A stretch of 48,713 nt of DNA from Nitrososphaerota archaeon (GTDB lineage Archaea; Thermoproteota; Bathyarchaeia; Bathyarchaeales; Bathycorpusculaceae). Positions within the stretch are counted from its first letter, which is position 1. Each line of letters begins with the position of its first letter. The translations under genes were made by a program, and so were the position numbers. The notes under the pieces were generated by a model. The model was given only the letters and a program-made list of their open reading frames with translations, ran no database searches and was not told where the DNA came from. Positions 29,372 through 38,974 of the stretch are shown here, in pieces. The stretch lies in the NCBI GenBank assembly GCA_031256395.1, contig JAIRQQ010000076.1, forward strand, positions 1-48,713, read 5' to 3'.

Positions 29372-29763
29372 CTACACCGTATGTTTCATCGGTCGTTTGA
29401 TGAATCCAAAATTCTCGTAAAAAACCCTCGGTACCTTAGCAGACACAAGCATAACAAGTACCTGTTCACCGTTCGCCATATTGTTTTTTAGATATGCCAG
29501 TGCTTTCTCAATCATAGTTTTACCGATACCGAGACCTTGATATTCTGGCAACACAATCACATCAACAAGCACTGCAATATAAGCGCCATCGAAAATAAGC
29601 CGTGCCATTCCAACGGTTTTTTCATTTCTTTTTGCAACGATAAGAAAGGCGTAGCTTTTCAATGCTGTTTCGGTCTGTCTTTGAAAGGGTCTTAAAGTCC
29701 AGTTTTCCTTAATTCAATGTAATCGCTAACTGATATGTGATCTGTAAATTCAATGTTGTCCAT
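29372..29763 (-). pseudogene. GNAT-family N-acetyltransferase, apparently frameshifted near its N-terminus
   Basis: ORF 29372..29662 has VLVDVIVLPEYQGLGIGKTMIEKALAYL and PRVFYENFGFIKRP. Upstream MDNIEFTDHISVSDYIELRKT (from ATG 29763) is in another frame; WTLRPFQRQTETALKSYAF continues in the GNAT frame from about 29701. Confidence 0.6.
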
Positions 29764-29938
29764 AGGTCATCTCAATAAGTAAAACTACTTATAGCCATAC
29801 CAGAAAGCCCAACTCATACCAACGTATTATGATGGTTTAACTGTGCAGGTCAAAGATAACTTGGAGCAAGTGCAGAAAATGATACAGACGCAGGCACCCA
29901 AAAGATCAACCAACGCCGCAGGGTAACCCCACCACAAT

Positions 29939-29963
29939 GCAGGATTCACCCTCCTGCTTTTTT
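29939..29963 (+). terminator. Intrinsic-terminator-like hairpin plus T6
   Basis: GCAGGA-TTCACCC-TCCTGC followed by TTTTTT. Confidence 0.5.
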
Positions 29964-30092
29964 ATTTGAAAAAGCCTATCTATTTACAGGAGAGAACTAT
30001 AGACAAAGACTTGGCAGAGTAGTGAAAAGTAAACTTCATATGGCGCAATTATAAATGGTATATCAAACGCTATCAGCATCAGGTGTGAGAAA

Positions 30093-30821
30093 ATGAAAAA
30101 TTCAAAGAACACAATTATGTTGATTGTGGCAGGTATACTTACATGCTTAGTTTTAGTTGGCACCTATAGTGCCCTTGTCAGTTTCGATATTTATGATGGC
30201 CTAATAAAGCAAACACCTAAAGAGCCTCAGGTTCAAATTCTCTCACCCCAAAATGATACTACATACCAAATACACGAGATTATGCTCAATATTACGGCAA
30301 GTGATGCAGTAGCAAGAGTCACCTATTTTCTAGAATTAGATGGCGAATATACATACGACCTCGTTAACTATACAGAGGGTCCAAAGATGACTTTGTATGA
30401 GACCAGTACTCTAACGGGGGATTCAAATGTTACCTACACCGAACCCACCGAACTCACCGGCTTATATAACGGCGCTCAAGTTTTATATGTTTACGCTTTT
30501 GATGTTGACGGTAACATTGTGGAGTGCCAAAACATCACCTTCACTATTTCGTCTGAAATCCCCAATGGATATATAACTCATAAAGAATATCAGGAAATCA
30601 TTCGTTATTTTGAGTCTGAGGACTTGACAATTGTGCCGCCTGAACCTAAATATATGTTTTTTTTGTTTGGTGATCTTTTCTATTTTCAGAGTGCAGAAGA
30701 GTTTGCGGCCTCTTTGAAGGCAAATAGAGTAGAGACAATTGTTAAATTTGACTATGGCTCGGAAATTTTGTTTTACGGAACTAACCGGCATATCGTTCAC
30801 GCCCCCCAAGTATTATTTTAA
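30093..30821 (+). CDS. Membrane-anchored extracellular protein with Ig-like/FN3-like segment
   Basis: N-terminal TM; VQILSPQNDTTYQIHEIMLNITASDAVARVTYFLELDGE...GAQVLYVYAFDVDGNI; several N-x-S/T sequons. Confidence 0.6.
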   Translation: MKNSKNTIMLIVAGILTCLVLVGTYSALVSFDIYDGLIKQTPKEPQVQILSPQNDTTYQIHEIMLNITASDAVARVTYFLELDGEYTYDLVNYTEGPKMTLYETSTLTGDSNVTYTEPTELTGLYNGAQVLYVYAFDVDGNIVECQNITFTISSEIPNGYITHKEYQEIIRYFESEDLTIVPPEPKYMFFLFGDLFYFQSAEEFAASLKANRVETIVKFDYGSEILFYGTNRHIVHAPQVLF

Positions 30822-31209
30822 TGTTGTAATTATCTGATTTTCTACTCCCCATTTTTTACTCTTAATATTATTCACTGTTTTGTGTAGCCAGCCACCTTAT
30901 GATATGGTTCTGGATAGGAATGTAGTTTACGGCACAAAAAAACAGACAAGCAAACTTTAAACAGATTAACCTCTTTTTCGGATATGAAAATTATAAGGAT
31001 ATAACGGAAATGTAACGGAACTGCCAATCGTTATACTTTTGAGCTGATTTGGCTGATTGGAGCTTAGTTTAAGCGTAGAAAAATGTAATGACGGTCTGAC
31101 AGGTTTAGGAGTGTTTTGTTATTTTGAGGCGTGAACTCATACTGTAATTTTTATTTCTTTATTTACAAGGTTTAGGATACTCAGTAACCCAACTGTGTAC
31201 AGGAGTTGG

Positions 31210-32841
31210 TTATTCTGTGGGGGTTGGTTTGTATCTTGAGAGGATGCCTTTGGTGATTTTTGGTGGTCGGGGTTTCCAGGCGGCTAGGCGGGTTTGGAGT
31301 TCTTGGTCGGAGAGTTCGACTTGTAGGGTGCGGTTGGGGATGTCGATGGTTATGGTGTCGCCGTTTTGGATGACTGCTATGGGTCCGCCTTCGAAGGCTT
31401 CGGGTGTGACGTGTCCGATACTGCCGCCGCGGGTTGCGCCGCTGAAGCGTCCATCGGTTATGAGTGCGACTGATTCTGAGAGGCCCATGCCGGCGATGGT
31501 TGCGGTTGGGATGAGCATTTCGGGCATGCCGGGGCCGCCTCTTGGGCCTTCATATCGGATGATGACAACATCTCCGGGTACTACTTGGTTGGCGCGGATG
31601 GCTGTTATGGCTTCTTTTTCGGATTCGTAGACTTTTGCGGGTCCGGTGTGTTTTTGCATTTGGGCTGAGACGCCGGCTGTTTTTATGACTGCTCCTTTGG
31701 GTGCGAGGTTGCCGGTTAGGATGGCAATGCCGCCTTCTTTGTGCACGGGGTCTGAGAGGGGGTGAATGACTGCGGGGTTGAGCACTGTTGCGTTTTGGAT
31801 GTTTTCGTGGACGGTTTTGCCGCTGACTGTGGGTAGTTCCAAGTTGAGTAGATCTTGGAGTTGGTTCATTACTGCGGGGACTCCGCCTGCAGCATCTAGG
31901 TCTTCTAGGGCATAGGTGCCGCTTGGGATCATGCTGCAGAGATGGGGGACTTTTTTGCCGATTTCATCAAATGCTGAGAGCGGCAGGGTTAAGCCGGCTT
32001 CTTTTGCTATGGCGGGTAGGTGTAGGGTGGTGTTGGTTGATCCGCCCAGTGCCATGTCTACTGATATGGCGTTTTCAAAAGCGGCTTTAGTTAAGATCAG
32101 GGAGGGTTTGATACTGTCTTTGGTGAGTTGGACTATTTGGCGGCCGGTTTGTTTGGCTAGGCGGAGTTTAAAGGCGCTTGTTGCCAATGAGGTGCCGCAG
32201 TAGGGTAGAGACATGCCTAGGGCTTCGGCCATGCAGGCCATGGTGTTTGCGGTGAACATACCGCTGCAGCTACCACATCCGGGGCAGGCCGAGTTTTCCA
32301 GTTGGGTGAGTTCTTGCTCAGTCATTTTGCCTGCGGCTACTTGGCCTAATGCTTCAGGTACGGAGCTGTAGCTGACTTTTTTGCCGTTTAATCGGCCTGC
32401 GGCCATAGGTCCGCCTGTGATTATAATGGCTGGAATGTCGACACGTGCTGCTACCATGAGCATGCCTGGAGTAACTTTGTCACAATTAGAGACCATAACA
32501 AGTCCGTCTAGGCGATGGGCTTGGAGCATAATTTCTAGAGAATCCGCAATGATCTCGCGTGAGGGCAATGAGTAGCGCATACCTTCGTGACCCATGGCTA
32601 TACCGTCACAGACAGCTATGGTGTTAAATTCGAAGGGTTGTCCGCCAGCTGAGAGAATACCCTCCTTTACGGCGTCTGCCAAGTTGCGCAGGTGGATGTG
32701 ACCAGGAACAATATTTGTGTAGCTGTTAGCTACTCCGATGAATGGTTTGGTCATATCCTCATCAATTAAACCCAGCGATTTGAGCAGAGCACGGTGGGGT
32801 GCTTTTTGGTTTCCCTTTTTGATTTCATCGCTTCTCAACAT
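31210..32841 (-). CDS. ilvD: Dihydroxy-acid dehydratase
   Basis: [24 protein letters not shown]...[30 protein letters not shown]...[12 protein letters not shown]...[17 protein letters not shown]; 543 aa from internal ATG. Confidence 0.95.
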   Translation of the reverse strand: MLRSDEIKKGNQKAPHRALLKSLGLIDEDMTKPFIGVANSYTNIVPGHIHLRNLADAVKEGILSAGGQPFEFNTIAVCDGIAMGHEGMRYSLPSREIIADSLEIMLQAHRLDGLVMVSNCDKVTPGMLMVAARVDIPAIIITGGPMAAGRLNGKKVSYSSVPEALGQVAAGKMTEQELTQLENSACPGCGSCSGMFTANTMACMAEALGMSLPYCGTSLATSAFKLRLAKQTGRQIVQLTKDSIKPSLILTKAAFENAISVDMALGGSTNTTLHLPAIAKEAGLTLPLSAFDEIGKKVPHLCSMIPSGTYALEDLDAAGGVPAVMNQLQDLLNLELPTVSGKTVHENIQNATVLNPAVIHPLSDPVHKEGGIAILTGNLAPKGAVIKTAGVSAQMQKHTGPAKVYESEKEAITAIRANQVVPGDVVIIRYEGPRGGPGMPEMLIPTATIAGMGLSESVALITDGRFSGATRGGSIGHVTPEAFEGGPIAVIQNGDTITIDIPNRTLQVELSDQELQTRLAAWKPRPPKITKGILSRYKPTPTE

Positions 32842-32877
32842 AGCAACCTTCAAGATGTAATGAGAACTATTTGTTTG

Positions 32878-32954
32878 GGCGGCTGTTAAATTTTTTGCAC
32901 CCCAACCAAAGGACGATAAGCAAAACAACAATAACAACGAATCAAACAGCCGCC
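32878..32954 (-). promoter_or_regulatory. Inverted repeat in the ilvD upstream region
   Basis: GGCGGCTGTT (32878-32887) and AACAGCCGCC (32945-32954), perfect 10 bp, 57-nt spacer. Confidence 0.5.
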
Positions 32955-33108
32955 TAATCGATGTGAGATATGCTGAGAGGTTGTGTAGAACGATTGGGTA
33001 GATATTTGGTGTGTGGATGGGGGGTTTGGGTGTGTTGGAGCGAAAAGGTGAAAAGTCACTGTGAGGATACAAGATATAAGGCGATAAAGATTGAGTGAAC
33101 AAGCAAAC

Positions 33109-33288
33109 ATGGCAACGATTCAGTTAAACGGTGATAAACAGAATTTTATCATAGATAAAAAAGACTTCAAAACCGGCAGTCGAGGATACTATGGGACAGG
33201 TAAAATGGTAGCTGGCGGTAAAAAGTATCAGATAAGTATTCAAGTTGTTGAGATTGGGTCTAAACCAAAAGAAGAACAGAAAAAGTAA
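33109..33288 (+). CDS. Small hypothetical protein (59 aa; TTG at 33091 also possible)
   Basis: [59 protein letters not shown]. Confidence 0.6.
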   Translation: MATIQLNGDKQNFIIDKKDFKTGSRGYYGTGKMVAGGKKYQISIQVVEIGSKPKEEQKK

Positions 33289-33306
33289 GTTTTCTTACTT
33301 TTTTGT

Positions 33307-33837
33307 TTAGGGTACAATTGTCGCGTTTTCTATAATGATTGCTTTGAGTGGTTTGTCGTTTCGATCGGTTTTTGCTTTTGAGATTTGGTCCACAACATCC
33401 ATACCGGCTATGACTTTGCCGAACTGGGGATGTTTGTCATCTAGGTAGTTGTTGTTTACCAAGTTGATGAAGAATTGGCTGCTTCCTGTGTCTGGGCCGG
33501 CGTTTGCCATGGCGATGGTGCCGCGGACATTGCGGTTTTTGCAGGTGAATTCATCTTTGATATCAGGAATGGAGGGGTCGCCATAGCCGGTTCCGGTGGG
33601 GTCGCCGCCTTGAATCATAAAGCCATCAATAATGCGGTGAAATATAGTACCGTTAAAAGTCCCTTTGATCACAAGATTTCGGAAGTTAGCAGTAGTTATG
33701 GGCATATCGTTTCGGAGCTGAATTGTTATATCGCCCATGTTGGTGTGAAAAAGGACCTTTATGCCGTTTACATATTCATCGGCGGCTACAGTTGAGTTTA
33801 TTTTTTGATCTGTCATAATAATATCCAAAACAATCAA
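33307..33837 (-). CDS. Cyclophilin-type peptidyl-prolyl isomerase (cytosolic form)
   Basis: VLFHTNMGDITIQLRNDMPITTANFRNLVIKGTFNGTIFHRIIDGFMIQGGDPTGTGYG...TIAMANAGPDTGSSQFFINL. Confidence 0.92.
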   Translation of the reverse strand: MIVLDIIMTDQKINSTVAADEYVNGIKVLFHTNMGDITIQLRNDMPITTANFRNLVIKGTFNGTIFHRIIDGFMIQGGDPTGTGYGDPSIPDIKDEFTCKNRNVRGTIAMANAGPDTGSSQFFINLVNNNYLDDKHPQFGKVIAGMDVVDQISKAKTDRNDKPLKAIIIENATIVP

Positions 33838-33916
33838 TGAAACAATAGCTATTATGCCTATTGCAAAACAGCCACAAATATTTGGGGGTTAAATAAAGAG
33901 GAGGCTTTACCTGATG

Positions 33917-34597
33917 CTACGGTAAAACGGTAGCACGCAGGATTATTACAGGGTTAACTGGAACACTCATTTCGCCAGGGGTGTGTGGATTTTCGGTTAC
34001 AGGTGCGGTAGCTATTGCATCAACTACATCTCGACCGTCAATGATGGTACCAAACACTGTATAGGCTGAGTTAAAGCCGCTGATTCGTTGTCCGTTGTCT
34101 GCTACGTTTATAAAGAATTCACTTGATGCCGAGTTTGCTTTCCCAGTGTTTGCCATGGCTATGGTGTAGTTTTCGTTGCGGTTGTTGGTTCCGATTTCAT
34201 CTTTTATGGTTGGATAACCGCCACCAGTAGCACCTTTGCCGCCTTGAATCATAAAGTCCGCCATTGTTCGGTAGAATTCGGTGTTGTCGTATGCACCTGC
34301 TTTGACGAGCTCGATAAAGTTGGTTGAGGTGATGGGCTTATCGATTCTAAGATCTATTGTTATGTTACCTACAGATGTTTCTAGTAGAACTTTGGTTGGA
34401 TCTATTGGGTCTGGTGGGACCTCGGGTTGATTGTTACCAAGTATACCTGACGCCGCGATAACTCCAAAAATCACAACAATGGCCACTATTGCGCCTATTG
34501 CAATCCAAGTTGTGCGTTTAGAGTTTTGTTTTTGCTGCGCCGGCGTTAAGCGTTTCTTAGTTTTTTGTTTTTTGGGGGCCATATCTGTGTTAGACAA
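33917..34597 (-). CDS. Cyclophilin-type peptidyl-prolyl isomerase, membrane-anchored
   Basis: TM (TTWIAIGAIVAIVVIFGVIAAS) then VLLETSVGNITIDLRIDKPITSTNFIELVKAGAYDNTEFYRTMADFMIQGG...IAMANTGKANSASSEFFINV. Confidence 0.9.
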   Translation of the reverse strand: MSNTDMAPKKQKTKKRLTPAQQKQNSKRTTWIAIGAIVAIVVIFGVIAASGILGNNQPEVPPDPIDPTKVLLETSVGNITIDLRIDKPITSTNFIELVKAGAYDNTEFYRTMADFMIQGGKGATGGGYPTIKDEIGTNNRNENYTIAMANTGKANSASSEFFINVADNGQRISGFNSAYTVFGTIIDGRDVVDAIATAPVTENPHTPGEMSVPVNPVIILRATVLP

Positions 34598-34744
34598 CGA
34601 CTCTTAATATAAAATTTTCCTATTGGAACTAACTCAAAATAACCCCCGACGCGCAAAACAAACCTATAATGCTCTCTGCTTTTTAGAACAGACAACCTAA
34701 CCTACATTGCTATTTTGCAGACTGAACATATTGCAAGAGGAGAT

Positions 34745-35749
34745 CTAAACAGTGAGACAATTACTTGCGTCTTTGAATGTTCTTAGACCATCAAGGTTGG
34801 GTAAATCGGCAAAGTATAACATGAAATAGGTTACGCCCAAATCTAGATACGCTTGAAAGCTCTGCAGGTTGTCCTCTGCTGTGCCTATTAGGGTGTATTG
34901 TTTGAATTCTTCAAGTGAGGTGTTGACGGGTTTGTGTTTGGCGATTTTTTCCTGCAAGTTTTGTTGGTTTGGGGCAAACAGTATCTGGCCACTGGGCCAG
35001 CAAGAGCGCTCTATATCTTGAAAGTTTCTGCCGATGAGTTCGCAATTTTGTTTTAGAATAGATAATTTATGTTTATACAGCTCAATAGAGGGTAGAAAGC
35101 CCCAGTCGAAACGATTGGCATATTTGGCGGTGACTTTTAGGGTATGTTTTTCTCCGCTACCACCTACGGTGATGGGGGGGTAGGGAGTTTGTTTGGGTTT
35201 AGGTTCGCATTGAGCGTCTTTTAGGGTGTAGTATTTGCCTTGGTAGTTGGCTTTTGGGCAGGTCCAAAGTTGCTGGGTAACGTTGATGGCTTCCTCGAGT
35301 TGCGCTATTCGCACGTGGTGTGAGGGAAAGCTAAAACCATAGGCTTCATGTTCAGTTTTTTGTATGCCTGCGCCGATGCCAAATTCCAAGCGGCCATCGG
35401 ATATGACATCAAAGGTAGCGGCGGCCTTGGCTTGTAATGCGGGGTTTCGGTGTGCATTGCAACTCACCATGATTCCTAGGCGGATTTTGGTGGTGATTGC
35501 GGCGAGTACAGAGAGGATAGTCCAGCATTCAAGAATTGGTGTGTTGCCATACATGAGGTGGTCATCAAGCCAGATGGAATCATAGCCTAGGTGTTCGCAT
35601 TCTAAGACTATGTTTTTTAGTTGGCTAAAGGCTTGGGTTGAAGTTGAGGTTGGGAGTGCGTAAAATGGTAGAAAGACACCGTATTTGAGTTTAGACACGC
35701 TTGTCAGCCCAAGTATAGCATGGGATACTGGCGTATTAGGGTTTAGCAT
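34745..35749 (-). CDS. LLM-class (luciferase-like, probably F420/flavin-dependent) oxidoreductase
   Basis: KYGVFLPF...CEHLGYDSIWLDDHLMYGN...LAAITTKIRLGIMVSCNAHRNPALQAKAAATFDVISDGRLEFGIGAG. Confidence 0.87.
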   Translation of the reverse strand: MLNPNTPVSHAILGLTSVSKLKYGVFLPFYALPTSTSTQAFSQLKNIVLECEHLGYDSIWLDDHLMYGNTPILECWTILSVLAAITTKIRLGIMVSCNAHRNPALQAKAAATFDVISDGRLEFGIGAGIQKTEHEAYGFSFPSHHVRIAQLEEAINVTQQLWTCPKANYQGKYYTLKDAQCEPKPKQTPYPPITVGGSGEKHTLKVTAKYANRFDWGFLPSIELYKHKLSILKQNCELIGRNFQDIERSCWPSGQILFAPNQQNLQEKIAKHKPVNTSLEEFKQYTLIGTAEDNLQSFQAYLDLGVTYFMLYFADLPNLDGLRTFKDASNCLTV

Positions 35750-35864
35750 CGGGTGGCAGTTGTGGATAACTACTAGAGTATGTCATAGAATTTGGGGGGC
35801 AAAGCCAGATAAGTAATTATAGTTTAGAAAAGCTATTTGATTAATTCGTTAATCGTGAATCTAG

Positions 35865-36377
35865 ATGTCAACGCCCACGAAAGTTCCTTCTATATTCGAT
35901 TTGATGATGGAAGACGAGCAAGCAACAAGTGAGGAAGAAGAACGTCAAAAACGCCGAAAAGAGCTCATAGAGCCTACAGGCGTCAAGGAACTCTTCAAAG
36001 AGGGCAAAATCAGCATCAATAAATTTACCTGTGAGGGGACACAATGCAAACTCTGCATCAAGGTCTGCCCAACCAATGCCCTCTATTGGGGCACCGGTGA
36101 AATCGGCATAATTGAGGATCTTTGTGTGTACTGTGGTGCTTGTGTCACTATTTGTATGGTTGATGATTGCATAAAGATCGAGCGCACGCGCAAAGATGGA
36201 ACAGTAGAAAAATTTAGCAAACTCTTAGACGTTGTTAAACTACAAGAGAAGAAAAATACAGAAAAACGATGGGAGCGAGTGAAAACCAATGCAATCACCC
36301 TAAGACAGGCCTATAAAGAAAAAGATGAAGCCAGCCAAACCCGCAAACGCCAAAGACTATTAGACTACAAAATATAA
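35865..36377 (+). CDS. 4Fe-4S ferredoxin-domain protein
   Basis: CEGTQCKLCIKVCPTNALYWGTGEIGIIEDLCVYCGACVTICMVDDCIKI with charged helical flanks. Confidence 0.82.
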   Translation: MSTPTKVPSIFDLMMEDEQATSEEEERQKRRKELIEPTGVKELFKEGKISINKFTCEGTQCKLCIKVCPTNALYWGTGEIGIIEDLCVYCGACVTICMVDDCIKIERTRKDGTVEKFSKLLDVVKLQEKKNTEKRWERVKTNAITLRQAYKEKDEASQTRKRQRLLDYKI

Positions 36378-36596
36378 CACAAAATAAGCATGATCCAAGA
36401 AGCATGCCACAACAACTATTTGTCAACAGATAAGCAGGCATCAAACTGCGTAGTAAACAGTTATGTTGTGAGGTGTTTTCTGCGGTAAGCAATATGGAAA
36501 TGCAGTTTGAGGGTTAAACAGTGTAAAAATAGAAAACCATGCGGGAAAACACAGATAAGCAGAAACATTGTTCTAAAAACTAGAGGAAGATAAATC

Positions 36597-37613
36597 ATGA
36601 CTAAATCCTACAGCATAGTTGCGCTCAAAGGCGATGGTATCGGACCCGAAGTCACCGAAGCCACCGTTAGAGTATTGGAAGCAGTTGAGAAAAAATCCAA
36701 CTTTAAACTAAACATAATCTATGGCGAAGCAGGAGCTCACTGCATCGCTGAACATGGTACAAACTTACCTAAAGAAACCATAGAACTCATCAAACAAAGC
36801 AACGCATGCCTAAAAGGACCCATGACTACTCCAGAAGAAGCTGGCGCCCCAGTTAGCGTGGCAGTTACACTTCGGCGAATGTTTGGGCTGTATGCAAACG
36901 TGCGCCCATGCCGCAGTTTTCCCAACGTAGAATCACTCAAGCCCAACATTGATCTTGTTGTTGTCAGGGAAAACACTGAGGGCCTCTACTCAGGCGTAGA
37001 AGCCCTTTTAGCACCTGGAGTAGGTATAGCGCTTCGAATTATAACAAAAGAAGCCTCGTTTAAAGTGGCAGATTTTGCCTTCAAACTGGCTATGCAACGC
37101 CGCAAACATCTAACATACATACACAAAGGCAACATTTTGCGCATAACCGATGGTATCTTCAAAGACGCAGTTAAAGAAGCACAGAAAAACTATCCTGAAG
37201 TTGAAGTCGATGATCTGCACATAGATGCGGCCACCATGCAACTAATCAAACAACCCGAAAAATATGATGTCATGGTCACCACTAACCTCTTTGGCGACAT
37301 CTTATCTGATGAGGCCGCACAAGTCACCGGCAGCTTGGGACTAGCAGCAGGCGCAAACATTGGCGCAACCTATGGCATGTTCGAACCAGTCCATGGCTCA
37401 GCACCCAAATACACAGGCATGGACCGAGTAAACCCCATAGCCACCATCATGGCAGGAGCAATGATGCTAGACTGGCTAGGCGAGAAGGCAGGCGCTAAAA
37501 AAATTGAGGACGCCGTCATAGAGGTGCTCAAAGAAGGCAAAGTCAGAACCCACGATTTAGGTGGAGAAGCCAAAGGCACCGAAATAACAAATGCCATTAT
37601 TGCAAAAATTTAG
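36597..37613 (+). CDS. Isocitrate/3-isopropylmalate dehydrogenase family protein
   Basis: ALKGDGIGPEVTEATVRVLEA...CLKGPMTTPEEAGAPVSVAVTLRRMFGLYANVRPCRSFP...VVRENTEGLYSGVE...NLFGDILSDEAAQVTGSLGLA. Confidence 0.9.
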   Translation: MTKSYSIVALKGDGIGPEVTEATVRVLEAVEKKSNFKLNIIYGEAGAHCIAEHGTNLPKETIELIKQSNACLKGPMTTPEEAGAPVSVAVTLRRMFGLYANVRPCRSFPNVESLKPNIDLVVVRENTEGLYSGVEALLAPGVGIALRIITKEASFKVADFAFKLAMQRRKHLTYIHKGNILRITDGIFKDAVKEAQKNYPEVEVDDLHIDAATMQLIKQPEKYDVMVTTNLFGDILSDEAAQVTGSLGLAAGANIGATYGMFEPVHGSAPKYTGMDRVNPIATIMAGAMMLDWLGEKAGAKKIEDAVIEVLKEGKVRTHDLGGEAKGTEITNAIIAKI

Positions 37614-37649
37614 GCCCATTTAGGCCTCTTTATTTTATTTTTTTGTTGT

Positions 37650-38912
37650 TTATACTTCTGTTTGTTCGCAGGGCAACGGCTCGGTTGCGTTTTTGATGTA
37701 TCGTTTTCCTCTGCGGGTGATTTTGTAACGACCAACTTTTTCGGTCAAGTAACCCGCGCCAAGCAGAGGGGTTATGAGTTCAGCAAAGTTGGCATCAAAA
37801 TTTACGTCCATACCAGCCATAAACTCGGTGAACACCACAGGCATATAGTTGGGTCGAAAAGTTTTCTCAAGGGAAGTTACAATCTCACCCTTAGTGCGCA
37901 ACTTGTCGTTATGTATGACATGTAGTATCCAGTGCTGAAAAATATTGGTACGCCGCTGGGTAAGCTGTTTTTCAAAGGGAAGCTTGAACTTGGAAAACTC
38001 GGGCTTTGTGCCTTGCAGAGTCTTGGCAGTTTCACGAATCAACCCAACCCCATCAATGCTTATGCGAACTGCAATAATAGTTCCAATGACTGCATCAACC
38101 CAGTATATACCAAAGATAGAGAAAACTGCCCCAACTATAACTGCCCCAGCGGAATAGATCGAGTTTTTGGAGTCAATAGACTGGGAGATTAACGCAAAAT
38201 TTTGGCTTCGTTTACCCACAAACCGCTGATAAAATGAAAGTAGAAACATGGAGATCATAACAATGATTTCAACTGTGATAACAACATAGGGCATGGTTAT
38301 AGGCAGGAAGGTACCAGCTAAAGTATCAAGAATAGAAGAAATCGAAGTGTAAAACAAGATACCAACGGTGAGAAACATCAATCCGATAATAACTAAGGTG
38401 CCTATGACTTCTTTTTTGAATTTTATACCGGCCCAAACAATTGTTGAAGCCGCCGTGTCAACTGCGGTGTCTGCACCATCTGCGATTAAGCCGACACTGC
38501 CACTAAGCAATCCCGTCGCCAGCTTGAGAACAGCCACCGCAACATAGCTCACAGTAGAGTTTCTTGCAGCCGCGGAGGGTCTGAGGATTTGGGTTTCAAT
38601 TCTATGGGCACCCTGTTCAAGTGTAGTAGTGAGTTGTTCTGCTTCCACTTGACCCATAGTAGTTAACTCATATTTTTCCTGGGCCAGTTGTATCCAGTCG
38701 CGGCAAACCAAAATCTCACAAGCCGCAACCGCGTTTAACTGTTTGCCGCCTCTTAGTCGGCGCCTTTTGCTTATGCGGCTGTTTAAATTAAGGGTGTGTA
38801 GCGCTGTTTTTTCTTCAAGTTGCTCTATGGATTGAGGACCATCTTTGTAGATAATCAACAGTATAGAGTCAGCTAAGTCACCACTGATTCTGCGCCGTTT
38901 ACTCTGCGTCAT
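37650..38912 (-). CDS. Cation diffusion facilitator-like membrane protein with predicted winged-helix domains at N- and C-termini
   Basis: Central SVGLIADGADTAVDTAASTIVWAG...WVDAVIGTIIAVRISIDGVGLIRETAKTL is CDF-like; N-terminal IEQLEEKTALHTLNLNSRISKRRRL...YELTTMGQVEAE and C-terminal LLGAGYLTEKVGRYKITRRGKRYIKN look like wHTH. Confidence 0.75.
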   Translation of the reverse strand: MTQSKRRRISGDLADSILLIIYKDGPQSIEQLEEKTALHTLNLNSRISKRRRLRGGKQLNAVAACEILVCRDWIQLAQEKYELTTMGQVEAEQLTTTLEQGAHRIETQILRPSAAARNSTVSYVAVAVLKLATGLLSGSVGLIADGADTAVDTAASTIVWAGIKFKKEVIGTLVIIGLMFLTVGILFYTSISSILDTLAGTFLPITMPYVVITVEIIVMISMFLLSFYQRFVGKRSQNFALISQSIDSKNSIYSAGAVIVGAVFSIFGIYWVDAVIGTIIAVRISIDGVGLIRETAKTLQGTKPEFSKFKLPFEKQLTQRRTNIFQHWILHVIHNDKLRTKGEIVTSLEKTFRPNYMPVVFTEFMAGMDVNFDANFAELITPLLGAGYLTEKVGRYKITRRGKRYIKNATEPLPCEQTEV

Positions 38913-38974
38913 ACAAGTCTATGCAGTGTTTATCGCTAATTTTTAAGCTTGTCCAAATTAGAATCAAAAACAGA

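Noticed and set aside
30225-30250. tRNA T-loop-like GGTTCAAATTC
   Set aside because: Inside a convincing ORF (VQILSPQNDTTY); no acceptor or anticodon arms around it.
32842-33102. Track extension of IlvD to 630 aa
   Set aside because: Conserved IlvD start is [10 protein letters not shown] at 32841; extension overlaps the divergent gene's promoter and start. Its Leu-rich part is kept only as a possible leader.
37662-38192. Plus-strand ORFs opposite the CDF-like gene
   Set aside because: Antisense to a long conserved membrane protein; no recognisable motif.
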